Shown: piece by piece, positions 23,881 through 33,816 of the stretch
Layout of the letters: each line of letters begins with the position of its first letter
Position numbering within the stretch: position 1 is the first letter of the stretch
Source of the DNA: Athripsodes cinereus
Lineage: Eukaryota > Arthropoda > Insecta > Trichoptera > Leptoceridae
Assembly (NCBI GenBank): GCA_947579605.1
Contig: OX388327.1
Coordinates: 7,179,122 to 7,243,121, forward strand
Length of the DNA: 64,000 nucleotides
Direction of reading: 5' to 3'
Notes under the pieces: model-generated
The model's input: the letters and a program-made list of their open reading frames with translations, nothing else
Database searches by the model: none
What the model was told of the DNA's origin: nothing
Translations under genes and position numbers: made by a program

Positions 23881-24017
23881 ATTGATTAATTTTTCATCAC
23901 TCATCACATCGACACTGTTTTTGAATTATCATGTAAAAATTGTAAATATTATAAGTTTAAATGCACGCATATATTATTTCTAAAAGAGTTTTTACTCAAA
24001 ATTCGTCCAACCTTCTA

Positions 24018-24706
24018 GTCTCTATCTATCTATCTATTCCCTCACGACGTATCCCAAGTGAGGTAGGCAGAGAGAAAGGAACGCCATATAGATCTGTCCT
24101 TACATACTTCTTTCGCTTCTTCTACAGTCATATTTATTTATTTTATTCTTCACTGTACATTGATTACAATGTCATATAAATATCAGTTATACAATTCAAT
24201 GTACAGAGTGCGAGTTTATCGCTAAGATGCGATGTCTTCCAACTAACCCGGTTATACATACAATTTCTCTAACTGAAAACACGCCCGTCCTTGAGAATTT
24301 AATCTACATGATCGAGCAGTAGTTCTCGGACGCCCGCGCTTCCTCACACCCCTCCTTTCAGACAAGTACCATATCCTCTTTGTCATTCTTTCCTCTTCCA
24401 TTCTTCTCTTCCTCCTCTCTTCCTTTTCCATTACACGTATTCTGTCCACAACACTCCTCTTGCATCCACTCATTCTTCTAATATCCTCATTCCTCACTCT
24501 ATCGCGCAACGTTTTACCAACCATCCTCCTCAGCCATCTCATCTCCACAGCATTTATTCCTCTTTAGTCCACGTTTCGCTTGCATACATAAGTGTCGGTA
24601 CCAGGATGGTATTGTGCACTAGCAATTTTGCCATGTTCGACACATTATCATTGCTGACAATGGGTCGAAGTGCACCGTTAATCCTAGCACCGGCCACTAA
24701 AGTAAC
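24018..24706 (-). mobile_element. 5'-truncated LINE, interrupted copy
   Basis: The 3' end lies at the left, after a CTAT microsatellite, and begins CCCTCACGACGTATCCCAAG. The minus-strand frame holds MRWLRRMVGKTLRDRVRNED followed by IRRMSGCKRSVVDRIRV and KRGRPRTTA, matching the intact copy at 25494-26390. The 3'-UTR repeat at 24132-24260 is inserted close to the 3' end. Several small insertions and a run of K/E/R codons in place of NKLIWFGHVERMDG show decay. The copy ends at the left near 24018 and is truncated near 24706. Confidence 0.75.
24132..24260 (-). repeat. LINE 3'-UTR repeat inserted in another LINE
   Basis: TTATTCTTCACTGTACATTG, AGTGCGAGTTTATCGC and TCTTCCAACTAACCCGG interrupt the LINE copy at 24018-24706 between ACAGTCAT and ACAATTTCTC. 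The neighbouring sequence resumes the host element on both sides, which sets the order of the two insertions. Confidence 0.65.
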
Positions 24707-25125
24707 ATTGTTCGGGTTTTAAGATACGTATTCAATTCACGTATCAAACTAGTTTAAAAATATTAATTTAATATCAGAATATTGTGTTCTCGATTATAAT
24801 TAGTCACTTTAACATAATTATAATTATAACACGTCAATCTATATTCTGTAATTTTGTTATATGTAATTACAAATCAGATCAATTATTAGGTATTCACAAT
24901 ATATCTATGTTATAATTTATACTCTGATATCATAAGATTATCCAAATCAAAAAACAATATCATAACATAACATAACATGTGATATTACATATATCAAGTA
25001 GGTAGCTTATGAAAACGATATCTTGTGATAATATGGTGAGAAGTCGACACATAGTTTCACGATAATATTTACTGTAAATATTTATATTTATATAAATTAA
25101 AAAAATTAAAACACTGTAGGTATTA
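24707..25125. other. Unassigned AT-rich stretch
   Basis: Very AT-rich, with many short TATAATTATA-like palindromes and a CATAACATAACATAACATG run near 24960. No gene recognised. Confidence 0.4.
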
Positions 25126-25129
25126 TTAT

Positions 25130-25417
25130 TTCCGTATCTCCGTAATACAAGAGAGACGATGGTCCTGGCTGGGACATGTTTTGAGAATGCCCAATGATAG
25201 TTGGCCAAAAAGAGCACTGTTCTTCCGTCCGCAGGGGTTCCGTAGGCCCGGGCGTCCCTCTTTCACAATACACCGTTCCTATGACAACGATATCAGAGCG
25301 CAAGGAATTTCGTGGGAAGAGGTGACGCAATTGGCACAGAGACGCTCTGAATGGAGGAGGCTGGTTTCTGCCCTGTGCTCCCGAGAGGAGCGTTGAGGGC
25401 GATGATGATGATGATGA
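25130..25417 (+). mobile_element. 5'-truncated LINE, pol C-terminal tail with GAT tail
   Basis: The plus-strand frame encodes RRWSWLGHVLRMPNDSWPKR (read from before the first ATG), GRPSFTIHRSYDND, SWEEVTQLAQRRSEWRRL and VSALCSREER, then a stop and a GATGATGATGATGATGA tail. GH..RM, GRP and SW.....A..R..WR are the usual last motifs of RTE-like pol proteins. A nearly identical copy is at 38340-38684. The 5' junction is near TCCGTATCTCCGTAATAC; I cannot define a target duplication. Confidence 0.75.
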
Positions 25418-25469
25418 GTTAAACGTTTTCAAAACTTACTTTTTCATCGTCAGAACTTAACGTTTAACT

Positions 25470-26402
25470 ATACTACTATACTATACTATACCCTCACGCC
25501 GTGTCCCAGGTGGGGTAGGCAGAGAGAACGGAACGCCATGTCGCTCTATCCTTACATACTTCTTTCGCTTCCTCTACATTCATCCAGTTTCTCATACATG
25601 CACGCCGATTCCTCTTACTTAACACGCGACCGTCCTTGAGAATTTGATCCACGTGGTTAAGCCACGTGGTTCTCGGGCGCCCGCGCTTCCTCACACACTC
25701 TCTTTCAGATAAATACACCCTCTTCGTCAATCTTACACCATCCATTCGTTCCACATGACCAAACCATATCAATTTATTTACACGCATTCTATCAACAACA
25801 CTCCTCTTGCATCCACTCATTCTTCTAATATCCTCATTTCTTACTCTATCACGCAATGTTTTACCTACCATTCTTCTCAGTGATCGCATCTCCACTGCAT
25901 TTATTCCACTCTCGTCCTTCTTCAGCCATGTCCAAGTCTCGCTTGCATACATCAGTGTCGGTACGAGGATGACGTTGTGCACCAGCATTTTAGCCATGTT
26001 CGAGACATTGCTATTGCTAACAATAGCTCGGAGTGCACCGTTCACTCTCGCACCAGCCACCTTTCTTTTTTCAATGTCCCTTTCGTACCTACCATCCCTT
26101 ACAAACATACTTCCTAAATAAACGTATTCGTCCACTTGCTCCAAACATTCATTTCCAACCTTTATTTCACACATTGTTCTTTCACTCTCTCTTTCAAATA
26201 CCAGCACTTTCGTCTTTGTCACATTCATTTTCATCCCATTCATACTGCAACTTTCATATACAACTGACACAATCTTTTGTAAATCACTTTCACTCTCAGC
26301 CATTAATACCAAATCATCTGCATACATCAACGCATTCACACGGTTTCCATTCAGTTCAATGCCAACATCCATCTCTTTCAAAGGACGCATACAGTAGTCA
26401 CG
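25470..26402 (-). mobile_element. 5'-truncated LINE insertion with 12-bp target duplication
   Basis: The insertion lies between direct repeats TAACGTTTAACT at 25458-25469 and 26403-26414. The 3' end is on the left, with a tail of CTATA repeats (ACTATACTATACTATA) before CCCTCACGCCGTGTCCC. A short tandem-repeat tail rather than poly(A) is known from RTE and CR1-like LINEs. The 3' ends of at least seven other copies in the window start with the same CCCTCACG block. It contains the 298-codon pol tail described separately. Confidence 0.85.
25494..26390 (-). pseudogene. Non-LTR reverse transcriptase, C-terminal 298 codons
   Basis: The frame is open for 298 codons. It starts inside the reverse transcriptase palm: the catalytic YADD is at residues 23-26 within NALMYADDLVLMAES. 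The thumb follows (MNVTKTKVLVF near 55, VDEYVYLGSMF near 86), then LMYASETWTWLKKDE near 147, EMRSLRRMVGKTLRDRVR near 170, NKLIWFGHVERMDG near 205 and RKRGRPRTTWLNHVDQ near 236. The upstream part of the polymerase and the endonuclease are missing because of 5' truncation, so the first ATG is only an internal methionine. The protein would be inactive alone. I place it near RTE-type elements by its tail motifs, with moderate certainty. Confidence 0.85.
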
Positions 26403-26414
26403 TAACGTTTAACT

Positions 26415-26896
26415 CATTAAAATAAAAGAGGAAAATACAGTGTTTTTAATTTTTTTAATTTACATATGATTTTTTTTTTAATTTAATTTAATATTATACA
26501 AGACTTAAATCTGTTCTAGGGAAATACTAAGAAAAATATGCAAATATATAAATATAAATACTTTACTGTTAAAATGGAATCACACAATATTTCAAAAGTT
26601 AATAGTAGATTATTTATTTTTATAATTATATCGATTCGTCGAGTCGATTTTTTTTTATTTTATTGGTAATATCTGCTCACAATCAACGCCACTTTTCCAA
26701 TTCCACAAGATGAATTCCATGAGGTATCTGTTGAGAGATATTCATATAATAAATTAATATGCAATTTTTCAATTAAAAAATAAAGTTTTTGGGTAGATGG
26801 CGCTCTTGTAGCTGACTGAACCCATAACTTCTCCAATTTTTTAATTAAATATAATAATTTATCAATTAAGTTTTTATTTTATTTTTATTTTCCTAC
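26415..26896. other. Unassigned AT-rich stretch
   Basis: A/T runs and no recognised gene or repeat. A non-AT island, AGATGGCGCTCTTGTAGC, lies near 26797. Confidence 0.35.
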
Positions 26897-27226
26897 CAAA
26901 ATTAATTGTTTTTTATTTGATTGATTTTTTTTTTGTGTTTGTTTCTTAAAATTAAGTGATAAAGTTTGATAAAATTAAATCTAATACCTAAAATTAGTGA
27001 CAATTAAAACAGTTTACATGATTTGTATTTTATACTATACTATACCCTCACGCCGTGTCCCAGGTGGGGTAGGCAGAGAGAACGGAACGCCATGTCGCTC
27101 TATCCTTATTTTTATTTTAAAAGTCATAAAAATAAATTAAATAGACAAATAATATTGTAAATGCGCTCTTGAAGTGATTTCATTACAAAAACAGCGCAAT
27201 ATAAGATCCGATAATAATAATAATTC
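26897..27226. repeat. 329-bp tandem duplication, copy 1, with LINE stub
   Basis: The unit begins CAAAATTAATTGTTTTTTAT. Landmarks TTAAGTGAT (26952 and 27281) and CCCTCACG (27045 and 27374) are both 329 bp apart. Inside lies a stub of only about 65 bp of LINE 3' end (CCCTCACGCCGTGTCCCAGG to CTCTATCCTTA) on the minus strand, preceded by the same CTATA tail as the long copy at 25470. Confidence 0.85.
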
Positions 27227-27557
27227 AAAATTAATTGTTTTTTATTTGATTGTTTTGTTTTCTGTGTATGCTTCTTAAAATTAAGTGATAAAGTTTGATA
27301 AAATTAAATCTAATACCTAAAATTTGTGACAATTAAAACAGTTTACATGATTTGTATTTTATACTAAACTATACCCTCACGCCGTGTCCCAGGTGGGGTA
27401 GGCAGAGAGAACGAAACGCCATGTCGCTCTATCCTTATTTGTATTTTAAAAGTCATAAAAATAAATTAAAGTGACAAATAATATTTTAAATGCGCTCTTG
27501 AAGTGATTTCATTACAAAAACAGCGCAATATAAGTGATCCGATAATAAAAATAATAA
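27227..27557. repeat. 329-bp tandem duplication, copy 2, with LINE stub
   Basis: Second copy of 26897-27226, carrying the same stub at 27374-27440. Small differences (TATACTAAACTATAC against TATACTATACTATAC; AACGAAACGCC against AACGGAACGCC) show modest divergence. The LINE stub inserted once and was then duplicated along with its flanks. Confidence 0.85.
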
Positions 27558-28430
27558 TAATTCATTCTCTTCGTTCCATTTAAAAATAAAATATTTTTTG
27601 GTAGTTAACATACCTCGTCTAAAGTATGATAAATGTTATAAAATTATGTTATATTAATTCAACGAGACATTTCGCCGGTAGAAACTGGACGAAAGCAATC
27701 AAGTGAAGAGAAGCATGTTAAAATACATAAAAGGCCTACATTCAGCAGTGGGGAGATGGGTAAAGAAGAAAAGAAAGATCTTTCGTACATAAAGTAGTCG
27801 AAATATATCATGAACTTCCGCCAAAAACAGTCGGTCGATATGTTGAACAAAATATGTTATACTAAAGTTCCTTGTATACTTTATGCATATTGCATCATCT
27901 GCAGACAGACAATCGAACTAAAAAGAGAATAATATTATAAAAGAAGTACCTACCTATAGGTAGATATAATATTGTATTTTTGTACGATACGATATTATGG
28001 ATATTCGAAGATTTCAAAGCGGTGGTATTCCACGGTATTTATATCATGTCAAGGGGTGTTCCGAAATGCCAATCACAACTTAGTTCAGCACCGTTCGAAA
28101 TCGGACAGGTCGCCGGAGCGAAACGCCGAGAATCACAATCTCTATGCGAATAATAATAATAGGCTTTGTTTGTTAGTTTTGTTGGACTAGATCGTTTCAT
28201 TGTGATTAACTTGCCCATTGTGATTAATTAATTTTACATGTTTAATCACAATGTAAAATATATTTCTATTTTGTATTTGTATATACCTACTTACCCACTT
28301 TTTCAATACTTTATTTTTTTGTAGATATCTTGTTTATTGCTTCGTAGAATTACAGGAAAAGAATAGAACTTCGATTCTTTTCCATAAGTTTGCAAGTGTC
28401 CTTCTTTAAAATGCAGTTATTTGTTGAACA
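27558..28430. other. Mostly unassigned; possible RTE tail trace
   Basis: No gene recognised. Near 27715-27770 the sequence AAAAGGCCTACATTCAGCAG followed by TGGGGAGATGGG resembles the 3' coding end (AGGCCTAYGTCCAGCAGTGG-like) of an RTE family abundant in Lepidoptera. This is from memory of the family and short. A GC-richer segment at 28080-28135 (GGACAGGTCGCCGGAGCGAA) is unexplained. Confidence 0.3.
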
Positions 28431-28435
28431 TTACA

Positions 28436-28542
28436 AATAAAACACGAATCATTTTCTATTCAGCAATGAGGTGTGTCACCCATTATGATGATTTAAGTAC
28501 ACTGGTAGCCTTACCACTGAGAGATGCCGTGATGGCAGATAA
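28436..28542. repeat. Repeat family A, right-arm fragment
   Basis: TTCAGCAATGAGGTGTGTCA and CCCATTATGATG with CTGGTAGCCTTACCACTGAG and GATGCCGTGATGG, in the order and orientation of the right arm at 31317-31506. Confidence 0.5.
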
Positions 28543-28764
28543 AAACATACTATTAAATTCCTAAATTCCCATTGAATTTCTATGGAATTAAATTCGTATT
28601 CCGACACTAAAAATTAATTGATAAATTTATTATTATGGATGTAATATTATTGTATGTATTGGATGTTGTAGTAATACTAAATTGTTTTTTGCGATAAGTC
28701 CATCTTTTGGTTATTTTTGTATACTATATTGGTGTCAAAAAACTTTTACTAAATGTCTTATACA

Positions 28765-28840
28765 TGCCTGCCTATTACAGGACACTCAAAAACTTACAGG
28801 GAGGAGTTGGAAATCTATCCTTTACTTTCCTCAGGTTAAA
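28765..28840. repeat. Repeat family A, inner fragment of the opposite arm
   Basis: GCCTGCCTATTACAGGACAC, TCAAAAACTTACAGGGAGGA and GTTGGAAATC match the inner part of the left arm. The arrangement relative to 28436-28542 is the reverse of the other pairs (ends facing each other), so they are probably separate insertions. Confidence 0.4.
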
Positions 28841-29144
28841 AATATCTGTTACTAATTACAAAACAGGTCTAAATATATGTTTTTGTGTGTATTTTATTCT
28901 TATCTTACATTTTTTATTTTCCATCCACTCGTTTACGAGTGATTGAGGCCAATATGGAACAACAGGTTTTTAATTAGTATTAATGTAAAAAAGTAATAAA
29001 ATGTTTCATATCAAAATTAACCTTAATACAAGGACGGGGTAGTACATTACTAGTTGAAATTGTGACAATACTTTATTTTATGTATGCATCGCACAGCTGT
29101 TGTTTACTTCAATATACAGCTATCTATTATAACTAATTATTCTT

Positions 29145-29270
29145 CTTCTTTGTTGTCGGTCCCTCAGTGCTGAGGATCGTGACCATCATTTGTATAGGTG
29201 TGCACAAAATGCTTCCAGCGATTTCGATCTTCCGCTCTTCGCAGCGCCTCATGCAAGGTCCCCCCCGTAG
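29145..29270 (-). pseudogene. LINE pol last 29 codons
   Basis: The minus strand reads EALRRAEDRNRWKHFVHTYT then NDGHDPQH and a stop, followed by a GAAGAAGAA-like tail. The ending RDRW...VH..TNDGHDPQH is a well-known C terminus of insect non-LTR pol proteins. Truncated at the 5' side around 29270, where a run of C follows. Confidence 0.65.
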
Positions 29271-29274
29271 CCCC

Positions 29275-30020
29275 CTTCTAACTGAACTAACTAACTAAGT
29301 AACTAATTATACTTATTATATTTTCAATAATTAGGTTACTGGCAAAGTTAAGCATTTTTATTATTTGCTTTGAGGAATTATGTCATATGATTTATAAATA
29401 TCTACAGAGTTAAATGCAAGTGAAAATTGTCATTAAGGGTGTATGTAATGCATTCCTCCATGAGTTTATGATGTATGTAGGAATATTATATTCATTACCT
29501 CACGATTGGACTCGGCGTTCCACTTAAATATCGTTTTGCTCACGGCATTTGAGCGCAGGTAAGACTGTCGGTAGAGTTTTTTTGTAATTTTTGATATGTA
29601 TTTTGATATGGGTATTTGGTTGATGCGATGTTGGCGGCTAACTCACTTGATAAACACACTGGATTCGTGGTTTTTGAAATTTGATTTTTGGATTTTGACG
29701 GGGTTAAATCGTTAGGGTTGCCCGTCATAAAAAAGCGATATTTAAATTATTAATTTACAATTGCACATTGCATAAACTTATCTCTTTCCAATATTATATT
29801 TTGTTTTATTGCATACTTTTTTGTGCAATAAATACTTGTTGTTATTACATATTATAATTATTTAGGTAAAAGAATAGTTCATTCTGACTTAATTAATATT
29901 TTCAATATCATTAAAAAAAATGTAAATAAGGTGAAACAAATTTATCAGTGTTTTAATTAGTTTCAAATCATACCATTAAATTTAATATTTACTGTAATAA
30001 TGAGTGGAGATCCCTAAATT
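29275..30020. other. Unassigned stretch
   Basis: Contains a short ACTAACTAACTAAGTAACTA run near 29284 and a 62-codon minus-strand frame (29540-29728), rich in S, N, T and K, that shows no domain I recognise. No gene assigned. Confidence 0.35.
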
Positions 30021-30029
30021 AATAAGTTT

Positions 30030-30190
30030 TGCACTCTTTTCTATAAATTTTCGAGTGTTCTGTGGCAGGAAGCAAACAGGTACAACATCATACATTATAA
30101 ATTTAATATCTCATGGCAGGCAGGTAACAAACTATTCATTAAAACATCTTCAATCCATCGATTAGGTTTGATGCCATCCATTCTGAATAT
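30030..30190. repeat. Repeat family A, internal fragment
   Basis: TTTTGCACTCTTTTCTATAA, TTTCGAGTGTTCTGTGGCAG, CATCGATTAGGTTTGATGCC and ATCCATTCTGAAT follow the right-arm order. The outer end is missing. An extra copy-like CATGGCAGGCAGGTAACAAA in the middle suggests a small internal duplication. Confidence 0.45.
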
Positions 30191-30199
30191 CTTATAATT

Positions 30200-30685
30200 T
30201 ACGGCAAAAAGGGGACCACCTGTATCTTCAATACATGCCAAAATTAGACCACTGACTACTTGTGGAAGAGGCCGTCAAAGTATAACTAGTCTAATAAATC
30301 CACAAATGCAAAATATATAGCAAAAAAAAACATAGGTAAATCAGACGTTATTTTGTGACAGCCCTGCACTTATCAAATTGGAATAAAGGATTTTTAATCA
30401 TAAGTATAACATTTTTTTTTTGTTTAATATTGTTTAGGATTTTTTAATTTCTATGCCACGCTGGGACGTCAACCAAACGTTAGACTTGGTGATGGATAAA
30501 ATAATAATAATAATAAAAAATAATACATATAAATAAAAATAAATTATTAATAACAAAAATAATCGAAAAAAAATATGTTGAAATACCGAAATCCCAATTG
30601 ACGTCTGGCGATTGTTGTGAGAAGAAAAAATTTGATATTAAAAAATAGATTTCCTAAAAATCGATTCTGCATAAATATATATCTT
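30200..30685. other. Unassigned AT-rich stretch
   Basis: Contains an ATA microsatellite (30490-30520) and A-runs. No gene recognised. Confidence 0.35.
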
Positions 30686-30689
30686 ATAG

Positions 30690-30800
30690 TGCCGGCAAAC
30701 TCCCCTTTCACGACACAAGCTTTAAGCTTACTGTGGAAGGTGTATAAAGTAAATTTGGGTTTATAACAAAACCCAGATATATCTTTTTAAAAAAAAAAAA
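30690..30800 (+). repeat. tRNA-derived SINE, 3' half
   Basis: Starts at the body GTGCCGGCAAACTCCCCTTT, then CACGACACAAGC, TTACTGTGGAAGGTGTATAA, the hairpin GGGTTTATAACAAAACCC and CAGATATATCTTTTTAAAAA. The tRNA-like head is missing. The AGATATATCT plus A-run end agrees with 41416-41575. Confidence 0.7.
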
Positions 30801-30855
30801 TCGTCTTTCCGAAATCTTCTTGCGAATATTGGGTGGAAACAAGCTTCTAACATCT

Positions 30856-30988
30856 TCTTCTTCTTCTTCTTCTTCCTGGCACTGTCCCAACTTATAGCCG
30901 CTGAAGGCTATTGGGGTCGGCTCTTCTCGTTCTGAGGTTGTACACTCTTCTGTTTCCTATATCCTCTTCATCCAGGCCATTTCTCCGC
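30856..30988 (-). mobile_element. Short LINE 3' end with 14-bp target duplication
   Basis: A 133-bp insert is bounded by AGCTTCTAACATCT at 30842-30855 and 30989-31002. On the minus strand it ends in GAAGAAGAAGAAGAAGAAGA after a stretch reading ACAGTGCCAGGAAG, a 3' end known from insect LINEs. A 60-codon frame encoding a poly-E run comes from this tail and is not a gene. The clean 14-bp duplication makes it one of the best-defined insertions here. Confidence 0.8.
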
Positions 30989-31042
30989 AGCTTCTAACAT
31001 CTCTTCCCAAGAAATTTATCTATTAAGATTTTTTTATCTATA

Positions 31043-31506
31043 CCATCAGAACATCTACCACGAGTGGGATAGCCAGTTGATTAACTGCGTGTAATAAACG
31101 TGCGAGTAGGTTTCTCCGTGCTAACTTAAAATATAAAAGATTACGTGAAGTTCCTAACGAATAACAAATCTCTCTTTTTTAGAAATTTGTGAGTGATGAT
31201 GATGATTCTGGATGATTTTGTTTTGACGCCGTTTAACAGTCCCTAGACCGTCTCAAGGGCGCCGGTAAAGAGTGCAGTTTTCAATTTGCTTCTGAAGCTG
31301 GTGACAGTTTGAGTGCCTTGTAAAAGCGATGTTTTCGTTAAACACCACGAATGAGACAGTTAAAACATCTCCAATTCGGCGATGCGACATGCTACCCACA
31401 CATAATGTCATATTTTTTTGTTGCCGCGGAAAGGACAGCTTGCATATTTATTACACGCCGCTGGTCTGCTGACTACCACACTTGTGAGATACGCCGTGAT
31501 GGTATA
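31043..31506. repeat. Repeat family A, outward inverted pair with an internal insert
   Basis: The left arm (31043-31190) starts ACCATCAGAACATCTACCAC and includes AGTGGGATAGCCAGTTGATT and GTAGGTTTCTCCGTGC. The right arm (31317-31506) is inverted, with GGCGATGCGACATGCTACCC, GGAAAGGACAGCTTGCATAT, GCTGGTCTGCTGACTACC and ACGCCGTGATGG at its end. Between them lies a LINE 3' end with a GAT run. Both outer ends are near complete, and the total matches the pair at 18.7-19.2 kb. Confidence 0.65.
31190..31312 (-). repeat. LINE 3' end with GAT tail inside family A
   Basis: GATGATGATGATTCTGGATG, TTTTGACGCCGTTTAACAGT, CCCTAGACCGTCTCAAGGGC and TTTGCTTCTGAAGCTGG match 20585-20720 closely. It separates the two arms of the family A pair. 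Confidence 0.65.
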
Positions 31507-31509
31507 GAT

Positions 31510-32925
31510 ACTTATTTATAAATATACACAAATTAAATTAAGTGCTCTCATAACATCCGTCCACATCCATGCAATTTTTATGAAGATAAGTCTGTTCTAG
31601 AACGGGAACGGGGATACACTGTTTTTATGCAGTATGCTTGTGTCCTGAAAGTGAAGTATGTCGGCAGCGGGTGGACATGAACCTGATTAAGAGATATAAA
31701 ATAACTTCTTTTAACCAAACTTTATTTTATTAATGGTATTGGTACCTACGTTATAGGTCCTTTTATAAGGACATTTTATATGAACTTAAAAAAAAACTTG
31801 AAAATCCATACATATGTACGTGTGTATTGTAATTATGATTTGGAGCATTAACTGTATAAAATACAATTTAAGATTAACTACATACTTCTTTTTTAATATT
31901 TAAACTAAAAAAATGTGTTTTTTACTCACAACAAACTCTATGACAAAAAATGTATTATATCGCCTTTATCGTAATCATGACGAAAGTTCCATTTTATATT
32001 ATTTTAACCACCTATTTTTTTTTACAAAAAAAAGATTTCAAATTTATTACATGCAGTCACTTCCGCTTGTCACTCCATTGGGGGTGTGCTGTGATGAGTA
32101 AATCATCACTTTTTGTTTGTTGACTGTCCAAGATCGAAATGCTAGAGATCCGATGTTTCGGATGCTAAGGCTCTTCGAGGGATATTCGGCCATCGAAGTT
32201 AAGTAAACATAATTATTTGTGCATCAAATACAAAAAGACAACATGTAGGATGTCAAATTAAAACCTATTATAACCACGATGAAAAAAATATGTTAACAGG
32301 TTACCCCAAAGATTGTCAGAGAATGTGGGAGAGAGCAGAATAAGGAACATTTGTGTTGACTGGCTAGGGGCCCTGGAAGCAGTAATGGGCATCGAAGTTT
32401 CTAGGCGCAATAGACTCCCAATCCAGCTCAGACAAAGTATTAATAGACGATGTAAGTGCTGTGATCTAAGATGCATGTATGTAAATAATGTAAATATAAT
32501 TATGTTATTTTTAAAAACAATTAAATGTTCCCCAATTGAATTAATATGGATAATTAATACAAATGTCACTTGTATATAACTACAGTGTGTTCGATACAAA
32601 ACAATATACCCTTTCGATTCAGGTCCTCCAGATCGAATCGAATTAAAAAATATCGTTTTTATTGTGATACTAGTGCAATTTAGCCCGGCTTCGCTTGGGA
32701 AATAAACTTCAAATAGATGAATACTGAAACATTTGCGGATTGCATATTAGTAAGTATATTTTAAGAAATGAGAATAATAATGTATTTGCACGATAAACGG
32801 CTTTACAATTATGAAACAATAAAATAGAACAAAACAATTAAGTGATTTGTAGAAGGCAACAGGTGCAATAATATCATTCAGGTTTACAGCAGATAGAAGT
32901 AGGCATAGTAATCAATATTTTTATT
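31510..32925. other. Unassigned stretch
   Basis: No gene recognised. A 113-codon minus-strand frame (32258-32599) and an 88-codon plus-strand frame (32313-32579) overlap each other and lack known motifs; at most they may hold a decayed LINE tail (the plus frame has RLPIQLRQSINRRCKCC). The text TTTAGCCCGGCTTCGCTTGG near 32682 is a fragment often seen at ends of dispersed insect repeats, but I cannot name it. Confidence 0.3.
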
Positions 32926-32929
32926 TATT

Positions 32930-33065
32930 TATTTATTTTATTCTTCACTGTACATTGTTTACAATAATACAAATTAAAGAAAATATCATAGAAAATATCA
33001 TTTATCTAATTCAATGTACAGAGGGCGAGTTTATCGCTAACATACGATGTCTTCCAACTAACCCG
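32930..33065 (-). repeat. LINE 3'-UTR repeat, copy
   Basis: TTATTTTATTCTTCACTGTA, CAATGTACAGAGGGCGAGTT, TATCGCTAACATACGATGTC and TTCCAACTAACCCGG match 24132-24260 closely, including the unexplained tract between the two. Directly followed by a minus-strand SINE. Confidence 0.7.
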
Positions 33066-33079
33066 GTTATTAATTTTTT

Positions 33080-33265
33080 TTTTTTCATAAAGATATACCT
33101 ATCTGGGTTTTGTTATAAACTCAAATATAACCTTATACACCTTTCACAGTAAGCTACTAAAAGCTTGTGTCGTGAAAGGGGATTTTGCCAGCGCCTGATG
33201 GTATCATACCATCGACCCCTTGTTTACGAGGCCGAGACTCTACCTCCAGGCTACCGACGAACTCT
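33080..33265 (-). repeat. tRNA-derived SINE, minus strand
   Basis: On the minus strand GTAGCCTGGAGGTAGAGTCT and CGGCCTCGTAAACAAGGGGT carry the A-box region, then a B-box-like region with an insertion (ATGGTATGATACCATC), the body GGCAAAATCCCCTTTCACGA, AAGCTTTTAGTAGCTTACTG, and the hairpin tail GAGTTTATAACAAAACCC. Near full length, with a disrupted B box, so probably no longer active. Confidence 0.75.
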
Positions 33266-33269
33266 ATTT

Positions 33270-33680
33270 AAAATAATAAATTAAAAATATATTTTTTAAA
33301 AATTAAAAATAAATTTAAAATAAATAAATAAAAAAATAGACAAATTTCGGTAGTGGTAAAATGTAATAATGTAGTAAGGTTTATTTTAAAACTAGCAACA
33401 CCGTGATGTTAATATTTGACATGAATCAATGTATGTAAAATGTTTGAAATAAATTTACTTTAACATGTTTGCAATAAATTTACTATAACATGTTTGTCTA
33501 ATTTAATGCAAATTTTGGACGTTTTAGGTCATGCAATTTTTTTATCTCTATTTTGATGTATGTTAGTTGCAATGATATAAAAATTGCTCTTTGGAGCACC
33601 TGGCAAAGAATTGGTTGTGAGCTCGTATGGAGTGTATTTATTCACCTCTTTCTCGTATTATTACGTTGTTTATAAAGTGC
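33270..33680. other. AT-rich stretch with a family A trace
   Basis: Poly-AT with AAAATAAATAAATAAAAAAA near 33320 and a near repeat AACATGTTTGCAATAAATTT / AACATGTTTGTCTAATTT around 33463-33505. At about 33592-33650, GGAGCACCTGGCAAAGAATT matches the inner end of family A. Confidence 0.4.
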
Positions 33681-33816
33681 ATAGGGTAGATGACCCGGTT
33701 AAGAAATTTTTGTCCGAACACTGAGCACTGCGAAGTTGTATAAAAAGTTGGACACATTTTTATTTATTTTTCTTATAGTCCAATCATTATTCTCTTAGAA
33801 AAAAACAAACACAGTA

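Noticed and set aside
25106..25432. 108-codon and 149-codon minus-strand frames (also 38266-38715) that look conserved
   Set aside because: They are the antisense reading of two copies of the same LINE pol tail; the plus-strand frame has the real motifs.
26033..26425. 130-codon plus-strand frame rich in S, H, F and L
   Set aside because: Antisense of the LINE reverse transcriptase at 25494-26390.
30708..30890. Frame with a run of glutamates
   Set aside because: The run comes from the GAA microsatellite tail of a LINE insertion, and the rest from a SINE.
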